64,000 bases of DNA from JABWCQ01 sp964530625 (GTDB lineage Bacteria; Electryoneota; RPQS01), in NCBI GenBank assembly GCA_964530625.1, contig CAZHAK010000005.1:1-64000 (forward strand), written 5' to 3'. The notes beneath the pieces were generated by a model that ran no database searches, was not told the origin of the DNA, and saw only the letters and a list, made by a program, of their open reading frames with translations. The translations under genes and the position numbers were made by a program. Position 1 is the stretch's first letter, and the number at the start of each line of letters is the position of its first letter. This document shows, piece by piece, positions 1 through 9,164 of the stretch.

Positions 1-1
1 G

Positions 2-3000
2 GATCGGGTGACCTTGAACTGGACTAATGTGATTCGTGAAACGGGTTACAGGATTCATCGCGACGCCGTGTTGTTGGTTGTGCTTGACTCGGTGGGCGCA
101 AATGTGACAACTTATAACGACTTCACAGCCACGCCGAATACGTCTTACAACTATACAGTCGAGGCGTTTAACGAATGCGGAAACGGCCCGATGTCGGCTG
201 CAGCGACGGGCCAGGTCTTAGCAAGCTTGAATGCGCCGACCAACGTTGTGGCATCTGATACACTTTGTACGCATGTGCGAGTGACCTGGACGGATAACAA
301 CAGTAATCCGAACGAGACTGGGCATGAGGTTGTGCGGAACGGCAGTGTCATCGCGACCCTTGGTGCGGACGTGACTGCCTATGACGACAACTCGGCTGTC
401 GCTGGCACGACCTATTCTTATCTCGTGCGAGCTTTAGGTGTTGGTGGCCCGGCGGCCAGTCAGCCGGATAGTGGACGGCGCGTGCCGGTTCCTGCCGTCG
501 TGACGATTTTTGCTGGCGAAAGTGTTAATTGTGACGACGTGATCCTTGCGTGGACTGATCCTGTCGGTGCGGACTCGATCAAAATTTATCGCGACGGCGT
601 CGTTATTGACACGGTTGCGACAGGAATTCAAACTTACACCGACAACGTCGGCAACGGGCCGCAGTCATTTGATTATTATCTTGTCGCTTGCAATGAGTGC
701 GGCGCATCAGCCTCCTCTGATACGATTACGGTGGATGTTTTGCAGTCGCCGACGGTGCCTGAAAATGTGCAGGCCTCAGATACCTCGTGTTCTGAGGTAC
801 TTGTCACTTGGGACGCTTCGAGCGGTGATGTTGACGAATATCATGTTTACCGAGACGGAGCGTTTGCAGCTTCTGTCGGAGGCGCTACCCTATCCTACCA
901 CGACGACCCGGGCGACACCGACGAGCATACCTACAATGTCGCGGCTACGAGTGCGACTTGCGCGGATTCTGATACAAGCTCAGGCACAACGGGCCGCCAG
1001 CTTGAACAGGTTGGCACGCCGGTTATCTATGCGATGCCGGATCGTTGCGACTCGATATCCTTCTGCTGGACTCCGGCTTCGGGTGACGTGGACGGATATT
1101 ACATCTATGAAGATCAAACTCTGATTGATTCTACTTCCGACACGTGCTATGCGTATGTTCCGACAGAGTTCGGAGCTTTTGCCTACACTGTTAGCGCCTA
1201 TTCAGTGGCTTGCGGTGAAGGAGTTTTAAGCGTTGAAGCCGTTGGCGGCTATTTGGCTTCGCCTGTGGCTCCTGCGAATTTCGTCGGGTCAGATGATCGT
1301 TGCGACGTTGTGGTCTTGACGTGGGACGCTCAGCCGGAGAATACGGCGGCAGTCATCTACCATGTCTATCGAGGCGCAACTCAAATCGGTGGCGACATCG
1401 CCGGAACCTCATTTGTTGACAGCAACGCGGTTTTGGGCGTGAATAACTATACGATTTACGCGATTCCGTCTGAGGAAGGTTGTGATTCATCAGAGGCGTC
1501 CGTTACTACGGGAACGATTCTTCCTCTGCCTACCGCTCCAACGAATGTCGTGGCCTCGGATACTTCGTGTTCTGACGTATATGTGACGTGGACAGTTTCC
1601 ACGGGCGAGTTTGACGGCTACATCGTTTATCGTGACGGTGATTCGATCGCATTTGTTACCGCCCCGATAACAGAGTTTACGGATACGGGCATCGCCGGAG
1701 GCGCGACTGCGGCTTACACGGTCAAGGCTTACGACGATGTCTGTGGGATTTCAGATCCGTCAACGGCAGACGATGGAACTCGTTTGCAAGGACCAAACGC
1801 GCCGGCCAACGTGACCGCATCGACGACGAACTGTGATACGATTTTTGTCGGCTGGAATACTTCTGCGGGTGATGTGACTGAGTATCGCGTTTTCCGGAAT
1901 GGCGTGCAGGTCGGCACGGTTCCGGCTCCGGATACCACGTTTTCTGATACACCGGCGGCAGGCTCTTATACTTATCGTGTGCGTGCTTTTAGTGAGTTCT
2001 GCGGAGAAACGAGCCCCTCGGATTCGACCGTCGGTACTCGCCTGCCGCAAATGGGACAGGTTACGGGAGTAACGGCTTCCGTGGACAGCTGTGAAGGCGT
2101 GCTTATATCGTGGACAGAGTTTCCCGGTGCTGTTAGATACACTGTTTACAGAGATGGTGACTCACTAATGTCGGTTAATGCTCCTGCAACGTCATTCTTT
2201 GATTTTGGCGTTGTAATGGGTGAGTCACGAAGCTATACGGTGTCGGCGGTCAATCCTTGTAATGAAGGCGCACAGTCGGCAGCGGCTGTCGGACAACGCG
2301 CAGAAACGCCGGGTCAAGTGACAGGCTTAACCGCGACGCAAAACTTGGTAAATGAAGTTTGCTTGTCGTGGGAAGACGTGGACGGCGAATTAGGTTTCTT
2401 TGTTTATCGAAACGGCAGCTTGATTGCGACGAATAGCGCGGATGACACGTCCTATTGTGATCAGACGGCGGTTCCCGGCACGGAATACTCTTATACCATC
2501 GCCGCTTACAATGTCTGCGGGGAAGGTGACGAATCGGCCGCCGCCCTCGGTCTTGCGGTCTTCAGCCTGAATCAAGTCACCGGACTCGTCGCGACGACGA
2601 CGGATTGTAATCAGATCTGTCTGACGTGGACGGATATCGCCAATGAAACAGGATACGAGATTCTGCGTGACGGCGTTGTGATTGACTCAGTGGGCGCAGA
2701 TGTCGTCTCTTATTGCGACGTGACGCCTGCAGCGGGTGAGTGCTTCAGTTACAGTGTGCGTGGCTATAACGAAGGCGGTTCCGGGTCACTGTCTGACGCG
2801 GCTGATGGCTGCCGCAGAGCGGTGCCAGGCGCAGTTGATGATCTTTTCGCCACGACCACCGCTTGCGACGTCGTGACGTTGTCCTGGGAAGATATTGGAA
2901 ATGAAGAAGGCTATCAGGTTTGGCGCAGTGGGACGATGATTGCCACAATCGCTACTGGTTCCGTTCAATATATTGACAACACAGCGACCCCCGGTGTCCT

Positions 3001-5200
3001 TTACAACTACTGGCTGGTGGCTGTGAACGCTTGCGGCAGCGGCCCGGTCAGCAACACGGCCCCCGGCGCCATTGCCACGGTGCCCGGTCAGGTAACGAAT
3101 GTGACTGCCACGAATAACATTTGTGCGCGGATTGATTTGACCTGGACAGATCTGCTGCTGGAAACGGGGTACGCGATTTACCGTGATGGCAACCTCGTGA
3201 CTCCAATTGCTACGGTCGGTGCGAACGTGACCAGTTATTCAGACGTTGGCGCGATTGGCGCGCACACCTATCAGGTACGCGGCTCCAATGCTTGCGGAAA
3301 CGGTCCGGTCAGCGCGGTTGCGAACGGACTTGGGTTTACTGTTCCGGGTTTGGCGAGCGGTGTGACGGCATCGGAAAACTGTGGCACGGTCACTGTGATG
3401 TGGACGGCTCCTGCTACGACTCCGATTACTGAATACAAGGTGCTGCGGAACGGTACGCAGATCGCAACGGTTCCGGCGGGCACGACGACTTATGTAAATA
3501 GCAACGTTCCTGCGGGAACGTATACCTACCGCATTATCACCTCTAATCAGTGTGGTGACGGTGCGCAGTCGGTCGCCAGCAACAGCGTGACGGTGATTCC
3601 AGCACTGGTGCAAGTGACGGGCTTTACGGCGGTCGCCAGCCCGTGCTTCTGCATTGATTTGAGCTGGGGCAACGTGGCGAACGAGGATGGCTACTATATC
3701 TATTGTAACGGCGTGATTGTTGATACGGTCGGCGCGAATGTGACGAGCTCTGAATTCTGCCCGGCGGATACGAGCACTTGTCTGATGCAAGTTGCCGCGT
3801 TCAATGGTTGCGAGATTGGACCCTTGTCAACAGGAGTCTCCGTGACGCCGTTTACTTATCCGGTCGCAGTGACAGGATTTGCGGCCAGCGAGAACGTTTG
3901 TGACCGCGTGGTGTTGAATTGGAACGGCTACAACCAACCGGGCGTAATGCATCTTAAGATTCGTCGCAACGGAGTGGCGTTGATGACTGTGCCTTCCTCT
4001 AACACGAGCTTCACGCATCTTGGAATCTGGCCGGTCAGCACCTACAGCATCACCGCTCTGCGGGTTTGCGCTGCGGGTGACACGATTGAATCAGCGATTG
4101 CGAGTGATCCGGGCCGCACGGCTCCGACACCTGTGGCTCCGTCGCAGATGGCTGCTTCGGACGACGGCTGTGGTATCGTGACGGTTTCGTTCACGTTCAA
4201 CAATGTGGACGGACAGGACTCAGTTTATATCAAGCGCAACGGAATCATTCTGGCGAGACTGGCCGGTGGTATTGTCAACGCGCAGCGCACTTATGTTGAC
4301 GCGAATCCGCTGCCGCAAGCTGCGAACTATGACGTTTGTCCGAAGTCGAATCTGTGCGGTGAAGGCGCGTGCGGAAGTGACGTAGGGACGGCTGCTCCGA
4401 CGGCGGGCACGGTGACTAACCTTGCCGCGACGAACGACCGCTGTACGTCGATTATCTTGACGTGGACAGGCACTCAGCACGCGCTGAACTATCAGATTCG
4501 CCGCAACGGCAATCTGCTGGCTACGGTGCCGCAGGGCCAGTTTACGTACACGGACAACGTTGCAACGGGTGTCGTGTTCAGCTACACGGTTGCCGCGACG
4601 AACGCTTGCGGAAGCGGGCCACAGACGCCGTCGGTGCAGGGTTCGACGATTCCGCTGCCGCCGATGCCTACGGGTTTCAGCGCTTCGGACGGTTTGTGTA
4701 ACGTGGTGGTTGTGACCTGGAACGAAATCCCGGTCGCGACCGAGTATCAGGTTTGGAAGAACAATGTCCTGCTGGCAACGGTGCCCGCCGGTCTTGAATT
4801 CTATAATGATCCAAACGTTTTGCCTGGAGTCGTGTATCAATATCAGGTGCGCGGCGTCAATCAGTGCGGACTTGGTTTACTCTCCCCTGTGAATGCGGGT
4901 AACTCCGCACAACCTGTGCCGATTGTGGCAAACGTTGTGGCCTCAACGGATCTGGACGACCGTGTCCGAGTGACGTGGAACAACGTGAACGGCGAAACCG
5001 GGTTTGAAATTCTGCGCGGTTTCCCGGCGGTTGTGATTGCCACGGTTGCCGCCAACATTACTTCTTATAACGATTTCTCGGCGGCGCCAGGAGTTGAATA
5101 CGAATATCGTGTTCGCGCGTATAACGATTGCGGCGGAGGCGAATTGTCGGTGGTGGCGTATGGTTATCGTGTTCCGGTGAATCCGATTCCGTTTGGCGTA
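2..5200 (+). repeat. Tandem array of about 20 FN3-like repeats
   Basis: Each unit follows the pattern P..V..V.AS...C..V.L.W......Y.I.R.G..I.TV......Y.D......Y.Y.V.A.N.CG.G..S. I count 19 full units plus one cut by the left edge. The repeats are diverged at the DNA level, so they are old rather than freshly amplified. Most carry one Cys just before the first core strand (for example DRCDVVVLTW) and a second in a late N.CG.G turn. Edges are approximate. Confidence 0.85.
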
Positions 5201-6547
5201 ATCACCGTGACAACAGACCTCTACGGCTGTATGTCCGCCGAAGTGGTCGATGTTGACGACGACGGTGATGCTGACGTGGTCGCTTGCGGTATGTTTGCCG
5301 ATAAGGTGATGTGGTATGAGAATACCGGCACATGGGATTACGTGCCTCACGTGATCGCCGAAAACTGGGACGGCGCCCGTTCGATCACGGTCGGTGATAT
5401 TGACGACGATGGTGATATTGACATCGCCGCAGTCGCGCAGTTCGCCGATCAATTGGTCTGGTTCCGCCAGAACGCCAACGGCACGTTTACTCAGTTTGTG
5501 ATCGCTTCAAACTATGACGGCGCTCGTGATGTCTTGATCGTTGACCTCGACGGTGACGGCGACGAAGACCTTGTGACGGCTGCTTGTGACGCAAACGACG
5601 TCTCGTGGTGGCGCAACAACGGCAGCGAAACGTTTACGCGATTCGTGATTGACAACAACTTCACCGGCGCGCGTTCGATTGAAGTCGCGGACATCGGCAA
5701 CGACGGTGACTGGGACATTTTGGGTGCGGCATATGAAGGCGGCATGTTGGCCTGGTGGTCAAACAACGGCAGCGAAGCCTTCACGCGAACGGTGTTGATG
5801 AGCGGGGTCTTCGGAGCGTCCTATATCAATGCGGCTCACTTGAATAACGACAACGTTCTTGACATCTACTTCTGCGTCGCACAGCAACCGCTGGTCGGTT
5901 GGTGGGACGGTGCGACGAATCAACAAAATTATGTGACATCGCTGATTCCGTTCCCGCGTGAAATGGACGCCGTGGATATGGACGAAGACGGACGCGCGGA
6001 TCTGTTGCTCGCGGCCAACGAGAATCAGGAAATCTCATGGTGGCGCAATACGGATAACCGTTTCTATCGCAATGTGATCACTTCCACGATGTGGCAGGCT
6101 TCCGTGGTCCACGGGTCTGACTTTGATAACGATGGTGACACGGATGTGATTGGCGCGGGTGAAGGCACAATTAAATTGTGGCTCTCGACACTTGCGGATG
6201 ACCGGTTTGCCAGTGAATTGCTCTTGCCGCCCGGAAATGACGACGACCGCGATAAGCCTGCTTTTGGTCAGCCTGTCGTGCCGGTCAATTACGAACTTGC
6301 CGACAACTATCCGAATCCGTTCAATCCGATGACGCAGATTCGCTTTGGATTGCCGGAAGCGCAAACCGTTCAGTTGACGGTGTATGACGTGACGGGTCGA
6401 GAAGTTACGCGACTTGTTGACGGTACATTCGGAGCAGGCTATCATACGGTGACGTTTGACGCAAGCGCGATGGCAAGCGGTGTGTATCTTTATCGCATCG
6501 TGGCCGGAGAGTTTGTGGCCAGCCGTAAGATGATTTTGATGAAGTAA
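2..6547 (+). CDS. Giant secreted FN3/VCBS repeat protein with C-terminal sorting domain (5' partial)
   Basis: The frame is open to the left edge. The GTG at 8 encodes a Val inside a repeat (DRVTLNW), so it is not the start, and the true start and signal peptide lie upstream. About 20 fibronectin type III-like repeats of 85-90 residues fill window residues 1 to about 1730. Seven VCBS/FG-GAP-like repeats with DxDxDGDxD calcium loops follow (about 1745-2060). The last 85 residues contain NYPNPFNP and end GVYLYRIVAGEF...KMILMK, the layout of type IX-like C-terminal sorting domains in FCB bacteria. The protein is therefore probably exported and surface-attached or released, perhaps as an adhesin or matrix protein; no catalytic domain is visible. 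The family is clear, the ligand and role are not. A strong hairpin follows the TAA stop. Confidence 0.9.
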   Translation, partial: DRVTLNWTNVIRETGYRIHRDAVLLVVLDSVGANVTTYNDFTATPNTSYNYTVEAFNECGNGPMSAAATGQVLASLNAPTNVVASDTLCTHVRVTWTDNNSNPNETGHEVVRNGSVIATLGADVTAYDDNSAVAGTTYSYLVRALGVGGPAASQPDSGRRVPVPAVVTIFAGESVNCDDVILAWTDPVGADSIKIYRDGVVIDTVATGIQTYTDNVGNGPQSFDYYLVACNECGASASSDTITVDVLQSPTVPENVQASDTSCSEVLVTWDASSGDVDEYHVYRDGAFAASVGGATLSYHDDPGDTDEHTYNVAATSATCADSDTSSGTTGRQLEQVGTPVIYAMPDRCDSISFCWTPASGDVDGYYIYEDQTLIDSTSDTCYAYVPTEFGAFAYTVSAYSVACGEGVLSVEAVGGYLASPVAPANFVGSDDRCDVVVLTWDAQPENTAAVIYHVYRGATQIGGDIAGTSFVDSNAVLGVNNYTIYAIPSEEGCDSSEASVTTGTILPLPTAPTNVVASDTSCSDVYVTWTVSTGEFDGYIVYRDGDSIAFVTAPITEFTDTGIAGGATAAYTVKAYDDVCGISDPSTADDGTRLQGPNAPANVTASTTNCDTIFVGWNTSAGDVTEYRVFRNGVQVGTVPAPDTTFSDTPAAGSYTYRVRAFSEFCGETSPSDSTVGTRLPQMGQVTGVTASVDSCEGVLISWTEFPGAVRYTVYRDGDSLMSVNAPATSFFDFGVVMGESRSYTVSAVNPCNEGAQSAAAVGQRAETPGQVTGLTATQNLVNEVCLSWEDVDGELGFFVYRNGSLIATNSADDTSYCDQTAVPGTEYSYTIAAYNVCGEGDESAAALGLAVFSLNQVTGLVATTTDCNQICLTWTDIANETGYEILRDGVVIDSVGADVVSYCDVTPAAGECFSYSVRGYNEGGSGSLSDAADGCRRAVPGAVDDLFATTTACDVVTLSWEDIGNEEGYQVWRSGTMIATIATGSVQYIDNTATPGVLYNYWLVAVNACGSGPVSNTAPGAIATVPGQVTNVTATNNICARIDLTWTDLLLETGYAIYRDGNLVTPIATVGANVTSYSDVGAIGAHTYQVRGSNACGNGPVSAVANGLGFTVPGLASGVTASENCGTVTVMWTAPATTPITEYKVLRNGTQIATVPAGTTTYVNSNVPAGTYTYRIITSNQCGDGAQSVASNSVTVIPALVQVTGFTAVASPCFCIDLSWGNVANEDGYYIYCNGVIVDTVGANVTSSEFCPADTSTCLMQVAAFNGCEIGPLSTGVSVTPFTYPVAVTGFAASENVCDRVVLNWNGYNQPGVMHLKIRRNGVALMTVPSSNTSFTHLGIWPVSTYSITALRVCAAGDTIESAIASDPGRTAPTPVAPSQMAASDDGCGIVTVSFTFNNVDGQDSVYIKRNGIILARLAGGIVNAQRTYVDANPLPQAANYDVCPKSNLCGEGACGSDVGTAAPTAGTVTNLAATNDRCTSIILTWTGTQHALNYQIRRNGNLLATVPQGQFTYTDNVATGVVFSYTVAATNACGSGPQTPSVQGSTIPLPPMPTGFSASDGLCNVVVVTWNEIPVATEYQVWKNNVLLATVPAGLEFYNDPNVLPGVVYQYQVRGVNQCGLGLLSPVNAGNSAQPVPIVANVVASTDLDDRVRVTWNNVNGETGFEILRGFPAVVIATVAANITSYNDFSAAPGVEYEYRVRAYNDCGGGELSVVAYGYRVPVNPIPFGVITVTTDLYGCMSAEVVDVDDDGDADVVACGMFADKVMWYENTGTWDYVPHVIAENWDGARSITVGDIDDDGDIDIAAVAQFADQLVWFRQNANGTFTQFVIASNYDGARDVLIVDLDGDGDEDLVTAACDANDVSWWRNNGSETFTRFVIDNNFTGARSIEVADIGNDGDWDILGAAYEGGMLAWWSNNGSEAFTRTVLMSGVFGASYINAAHLNNDNVLDIYFCVAQQPLVGWWDGATNQQNYVTSLIPFPREMDAVDMDEDGRADLLLAANENQEISWWRNTDNRFYRNVITSTMWQASVVHGSDFDNDGDTDVIGAGEGTIKLWLSTLADDRFASELLLPPGNDDDRDKPAFGQPVVPVNYELADNYPNPFNPMTQIRFGLPEAQTVQLTVYDVTGREVTRLVDGTFGAGYHTVTFDASAMASGVYLYRIVAGEFVASRKMILMK
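5249..6160 (+). repeat. Seven VCBS/FG-GAP-like repeats, period about 49 residues
   Basis: Calcium-loop-like motifs start at 5249, 5396, 5543, 5690, 5837, 5975 and 6119, giving periods of 147, 147, 147, 147, 138 and 144 bases. Six carry a D.D.DGD.D-type loop. The fifth (5837) reads HLNNDNVLD and is degenerate. Several units share a GAR motif before the loop. Seven blades is the number expected for an integrin-alpha-like beta-propeller, so this probably folds as one closed propeller between the FN3 stalk and the sorting domain. Confidence 0.8.
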
Positions 6548-6580
6548 TGCGAAGCCACTCAACGATTAGCATCTGAAAAT

Positions 6581-6612
6581 CACAAAGCGACGGAATACTC
6601 CGTCGCTTTGTG
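6581..6612 (+). terminator. Hairpin after the giant FN3 gene
   Basis: A perfect 14-bp stem (CACAAAGCGACGGA and its complement) with a 4-base loop lies 34 bases after the stop. There is no long T run after it, so it may act as a weak terminator or as an mRNA 3'-end stabiliser. Confidence 0.65.
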
Positions 6613-6670
6613 CTTGAAGTCTCTGTGGTCCCCACTTTGCAATTAACAACCGGCTTAACCGGAGAACTAC

Positions 6671-8692
6671 ATGTCTGAAACACTGGATCGTTTGAGTATT
6701 AACACCGTTCGCGGATTGGCGATTGACACGATACAAGCCGCTAACTCGGGTCATCCCGGTTTGCCGTTGGGCGCGGCGGCAATGGGGTATGCGATTTTTC
6801 AAAAGCATCTGCGCCACAATCCACTTGATCCGGCATGGGTGAACCGGGATCGGTTTGTGTTATCGGCTGGTCACGGTTGTGCGTTGCTTTATTCTCTCTT
6901 GTATATGACGGGATATGACCTGCCGATGGAGCAGTTGAAGCAGTTTCGTCAGTGGGATAGTATTACACCGGGACATCCTGAATTGGGGCTGACGCCCGGT
7001 GTTGATGCGACGACCGGACCGCTGGGTCAGGGCGTCGGCAACATCGTCGGGATAGCGATTGCGCGCGACATGTTGGCCGCGATGTTTAATCAAGACAAAC
7101 ATGATGTTATTGATTTTCGCGTCTTTGGAATCTGCTCGGACGGTGACTTGATGGAAGGTGTCGCGTCTGAAGTCGCATCACTGGCCGGACATCTTGGACT
7201 AGGCTCCATTGTGATGCTGTATGACGACAACATGATCACGATTGACGGTTCGACCAAGATCGCGTTTACGGAAGACGTGGGTGCGCGGTTTGAGAGCTAT
7301 GGCTGGCAAGTGCTGGAGTGCGACGGGATGGAGCTTGGCGAGGTTGATCAGGCTATACGCGAAGGCATTTCGGAGACGGATAAACCGACGTTGATTTGCT
7401 GTCGCACGCAGATTGGCTTCGGATCGCCTAACAAGGCTGGAACATCTAAGGTGCATGGTTCTCCTCTGGGTGACGAGGAGGTTGCATTGACCAAGCGTGC
7501 TTTGGGACTTCCTGAAGATAAGAAGTTTTATGTGCCGTCGGAGGTGTTTAAGCACATGGGAGCGGCACGGCAGGTGGGCGCGGAACGTCAGGCGGCTTGG
7601 CAGAGTTTACTAGAAAAGGCATTTCAGGCAAAACCCGGATTGCAGGCGACCTGGCAACAGTTCTGGTCGCGCAGATTGCCCGAAAACTGGGCAAACAAGC
7701 TGCCAACCTGGAAGCCGACCGATAAGTCACTGGCGACGCGAAAAGCTTCTGAGATGTGTTTACATGCTGTGACCGAGCTTCCGTGGATTGTGGGCGGCAG
7801 TGCTGATTTGGTTGAATCAAACTTGACATATCTTGAAGGCAAGGGAGATTTTCAGCGAGACAATCGCGGCGGCAGAAACATACGATTCGGAATTCGTGAA
7901 CACGGAATGGGCGCGATTTTGAACGGTATCGCGAGTTCAGGGCCGTTTATTGCTTTCGGCGCGACGTTCTTGAACTTTTTGGACTACATGAAACCGTCGG
8001 TGCGTATTGCCGCGCTGTCGCATCTGCCGGTGCTGTATATCTTTACGCATGACAGCATCGGATTGGGAGAAGACGGGCCGACGCATCAACCGATTGAGCA
8101 TTTGACTCACATGCGGGCGACGCCGAATCTTTGGACGATGCGGCCCGCCGACGCCAACGAAACCGCGCAGTGCTATCGAGTCGCCATTGAGAGGACAAAC
8201 GGACCCGTGGCGCTGTGTTTGACACGGCAAGCGTTGCCGAATCTTGAATACTCAGGCGATCATATGCCGGTAGAACTGGGCGCGTATATTCTATCAGAGG
8301 GAATGAACGACTCTCCGGAAACGATTATTCTTGCGAGCGGAAGTGAAGTGGAAATTGCGCTCGGCGCGAAAGCGATGCTCGAGAAAGAAGGCATCTCCAC
8401 TCGCGTGGTCTCCGTTCCCTGTGTTGAATTGTTTGATCAGCAGCCGCAAGCCTACCGGGATCAAGTTTTGCCGCCGAAGATTCGCGCGCGTGTCGCTGTG
8501 GAAGCGGGCGCGACGCTCGGCTGGTGGAAGTACGTTGGCTTAGACGGTGATGTCGTCGGGCTGGATCGCTTTGGCGCATCGGCTCCGGCAAAGATAATTT
8601 ATGAAAAGTTAGGATTGACTCCCGACAACGTGGCACGGCGCGTGATGTCGGTGCGCGAAAAGGCTCGCGCTGCTGCAGGAGCGCTCAAATGA
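6671..8692 (+). CDS. tkt: Transketolase
   Basis: Full-length (673 residues) thiamine-diphosphate-dependent transketolase. It transfers two-carbon ketol units between sugar phosphates in the non-oxidative pentose phosphate pathway, yielding erythrose-4-phosphate and ribose-5-phosphate. Visible signatures are the N-terminal NSGHPGLPLGAA, the GPLGQG loop, the ThDP/Mg motif GDGDLMEG-like (SDGDLMEGVASE), and the central REHGMGAILNGIA and FTHDSIGLGEDGPTHQP of the pyrimidine-binding half. The ATG at 6671 is preceded by GGAGAA. Its TGA overlaps the ATG of rpiB, and transaldolase follows, so the three genes form one pentose-phosphate operon. It could supply erythrose-4-phosphate to the aro operon downstream. 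Confidence 0.97.
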   Translation: MSETLDRLSINTVRGLAIDTIQAANSGHPGLPLGAAAMGYAIFQKHLRHNPLDPAWVNRDRFVLSAGHGCALLYSLLYMTGYDLPMEQLKQFRQWDSITPGHPELGLTPGVDATTGPLGQGVGNIVGIAIARDMLAAMFNQDKHDVIDFRVFGICSDGDLMEGVASEVASLAGHLGLGSIVMLYDDNMITIDGSTKIAFTEDVGARFESYGWQVLECDGMELGEVDQAIREGISETDKPTLICCRTQIGFGSPNKAGTSKVHGSPLGDEEVALTKRALGLPEDKKFYVPSEVFKHMGAARQVGAERQAAWQSLLEKAFQAKPGLQATWQQFWSRRLPENWANKLPTWKPTDKSLATRKASEMCLHAVTELPWIVGGSADLVESNLTYLEGKGDFQRDNRGGRNIRFGIREHGMGAILNGIASSGPFIAFGATFLNFLDYMKPSVRIAALSHLPVLYIFTHDSIGLGEDGPTHQPIEHLTHMRATPNLWTMRPADANETAQCYRVAIERTNGPVALCLTRQALPNLEYSGDHMPVELGAYILSEGMNDSPETIILASGSEVEIALGAKAMLEKEGISTRVVSVPCVELFDQQPQAYRDQVLPPKIRARVAVEAGATLGWWKYVGLDGDVVGLDRFGASAPAKIIYEKLGLTPDNVARRVMSVREKARAAAGALK

Positions 8693-9138
8693 GACTTGCC
8701 GTTGGTAGCGATCACGCTGGATTCGCTCTGAAGAAGGAATTGATTGAGTGGCTGACCAAACATGAACATCAGATTGTGGATGTAGGGTCGCATTCGACAG
8801 ACGCATCGGACTATCCGGATTATGCGCGCGCTGTCGGGCGAGAAATTATTGAAGGGCGCGCGGATCGCGGGCTGATGGTTTGCGGCAGTGGCGTGGGAGC
8901 TTGCGTGGCGGCGAATAAGATCAAGGGGATTCGCGCCGGGGTTTGTCATGACACGTTTTCCGCGCGGCAGGGCGTCGAAGACGATGATATGAATATGTTG
9001 TGTCTGGGATCGCGGGTTATCGGCAGCGAACTTGCGCGCGAAGTTTTGAAAGCATTTTTGGCCGCGAAGTTTTCGGGACTTGAGCGGCATCAGCGGCGGC
9101 TCAACAAAGTGCTTGAGATTGAAGCCGCGGGGAAGTAA
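8689..9138 (+). CDS. rpiB: Ribose-5-phosphate isomerase B
   Basis: A 149-residue RpiB/LacA-LacB family protein, which interconverts ribose-5-phosphate and ribulose-5-phosphate. The N-terminus reads VGSDHAGFALKKEL (substrate-binding DHAG), and the catalytic Cys lies in MVCGSGVGACVAANK. The HDTFSARQGVEDDDMN segment and the GSRVIG turn are also typical. Its ATG overlaps the transketolase TGA by four bases, implying translational coupling. Transaldolase follows after 26 bases. RpiB may also accept allose-6-phosphate in some bacteria, but the context supports the pentose-phosphate role. Confidence 0.96.
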   Translation: MRLAVGSDHAGFALKKELIEWLTKHEHQIVDVGSHSTDASDYPDYARAVGREIIEGRADRGLMVCGSGVGACVAANKIKGIRAGVCHDTFSARQGVEDDDMNMLCLGSRVIGSELAREVLKAFLAAKFSGLERHQRRLNKVLEIEAAGK

Positions 9139-9164
9139 CTGGACAATCTAACAAGGAGAAATAG

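Noticed and set aside
3239..3790. Long ORF on the minus strand of the FN3 gene (183 residues)
   Set aside because: Arg/His-rich shadow of the repeat-coding strand; the plus strand has clear FN3 domain structure.
6649..6662. CCGG...CCGG short palindrome just before the transketolase ribosome-binding site
   Set aside because: Only a 4-bp stem; too weak to call a riboswitch or attenuator.
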